From Pseudidiomarina sp. (GTDB taxonomy: Bacteria > Pseudomonadota > Gammaproteobacteria > Enterobacterales > Alteromonadaceae), in the NCBI GenBank assembly GCA_023260975.1, contig JALQTK010000001.1:133265-197264 (forward strand): a stretch of DNA of 64,000 nt. Reading direction: 5' to 3'. How positions within the stretch are numbered: the stretch's first letter is position 1; each line of letters starts with the position of its first letter. This document shows positions 63,764-64,000 of the stretch, piece by piece. The translations under genes and the position numbers were made by a program. A model generated the notes under the pieces. It was not told where the DNA came from. It saw nothing but the letters and a program-made list of their open reading frames with translations, and made no database searches.

Positions 63764-64000
63764 AGCGGTTTACTAGCAACAAGCTGCACGGCTGATACCG
63801 AACGTTCTCGGAAACCACCTTCGCAGTAGGCTAAATAGAAGTTCCATAAGCGTCCAAAACGCTCATCATAGCCATGCGACATCAGCTGCGGATGGACATG
63901 ATTAAAATTTACTCGCCAATCATGCAAGGTTTGTGCGTAATCAAAGCCAATATCATCGACCTTGCGAATAACCATATCAGTATATTTAGTGAACATCTCC
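63754..64000 (-). CDS. Cyclopropane-fatty-acyl-phospholipid synthase family, C-terminal fragment
   Basis: The frame is open to the window edge and ends at 63754, giving about 81 C-terminal residues. DDIGFDYAQTLHDWRVNF, HPQLMSHGYDERFGRLWNFYLAYCEGGFRER is the C-terminal signature of SAM-dependent Cfa-type enzymes, including the catalytic-region tyrosine and cysteine. Such enzymes add a methylene or methyl group to lipid double bonds. The SAM site lies outside the window. It is probably the head of the coupled DUF2878, chalcone-isomerase-like and DUF3833 set. Confidence 0.9.
   Translation of the reverse strand, partial: EMFTKYTDMVIRKVDDIGFDYAQTLHDWRVNFNHVHPQLMSHGYDERFGRLWNFYLAYCEGGFRERSVSAVQLVASKPLCR

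Noticed and set aside
1..64000. Insertion sequences, prophage, CRISPR array, tRNA or rRNA genes
   Set aside because: I looked for transposase motifs, spaced direct repeats and T-loop (GTTCGAATC-like) sequences; the only GGTTCGAAT hit, near 35780, lies inside serC and lacks a cloverleaf.

Overview
The window is chromosomal DNA from a gammaproteobacterium, most likely a marine member of the Alteromonadales or a close relative. The evidence is the linked order gyrA - ubiG - nrdA - nrdB - yfaE and the serC / aroA - cmk - rpsA - ihfB - lapA - lapB - pyrF string. Protein similarity to E. coli is very high for NrdA, S1 and GyrA. A rhombosortase and a DUF3833 / chalcone-isomerase-like / DUF2878 / cyclopropane-synthase cluster also fit. 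The genus cannot be named from the sequence alone. Coding density is high. I saw no IS element, prophage, CRISPR array, tRNA or rRNA; it reads as a core-genome segment.

Layout. 1-4728 (minus): truncated ABC exporter, two small membrane proteins, YgjV, an M28 lipoprotein peptidase and a DUF192 protein. 4930-8520 (plus): YvcK/YbhK-type protein and a large secreted M14 peptidase. 8525-10181 (minus): dcd and apbC. 10301-14716 (plus): metG, rlmI, hinT and a sterol-desaturase-family protein. 14695-23150 (minus): a tightly coupled six-gene operon of TonB-dependent receptor, membrane VTT/FAD-oxidoreductase fusion, YnjB, YnjC, YnjD and YnjF. Four of its five junctions are ATGA-type or 8-base overlaps. 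This is the best candidate for an uncharacterised system: a complete outer-membrane-to-cytoplasm uptake route with a membrane redox protein and a phospholipid synthase. 23330-25208 (plus): DUF1499 protein and a MsrA-MsrB fusion. 25205-26965 (minus): gamma-glutamyltransferase. 27041-27640 (plus): rhombosortase.

27662-39347 (minus) is a long housekeeping block: a ComEA-like protein, pyrF, lapB, lapA, a clear terminator, ihfB, rpsA, cmk, aroA, hisC, serC and gyrA. 39502-45289 (plus): ubiG, a MupP-like phosphatase, then a 393-base regulatory gap with two pairs of NrdR boxes, then nrdA, nrdB, a [2Fe-2S] ferredoxin and glutaredoxin. The last two probably maintain and reduce the ribonucleotide reductase.

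45298-50103 (minus): hrpA and isoaspartyl peptidase. 50245-53306 (plus): sbcB and a GMC oxidoreductase. 53303-58327: MMPL/RND exporter plus YCF48-like protein (minus) and a DUF1329 protein (plus), a grouping that suggests envelope lipid traffic. 58410-61708 (minus): ybgI, cmoM, a lipid kinase and a beta-hydroxyacid dehydrogenase, mostly overlapping. 61817-62203 (plus): a small protein with a lysine/alanine-rich tail. 62204-64000 (minus): the cyclopropane-synthase-associated cluster, cut by the window end.
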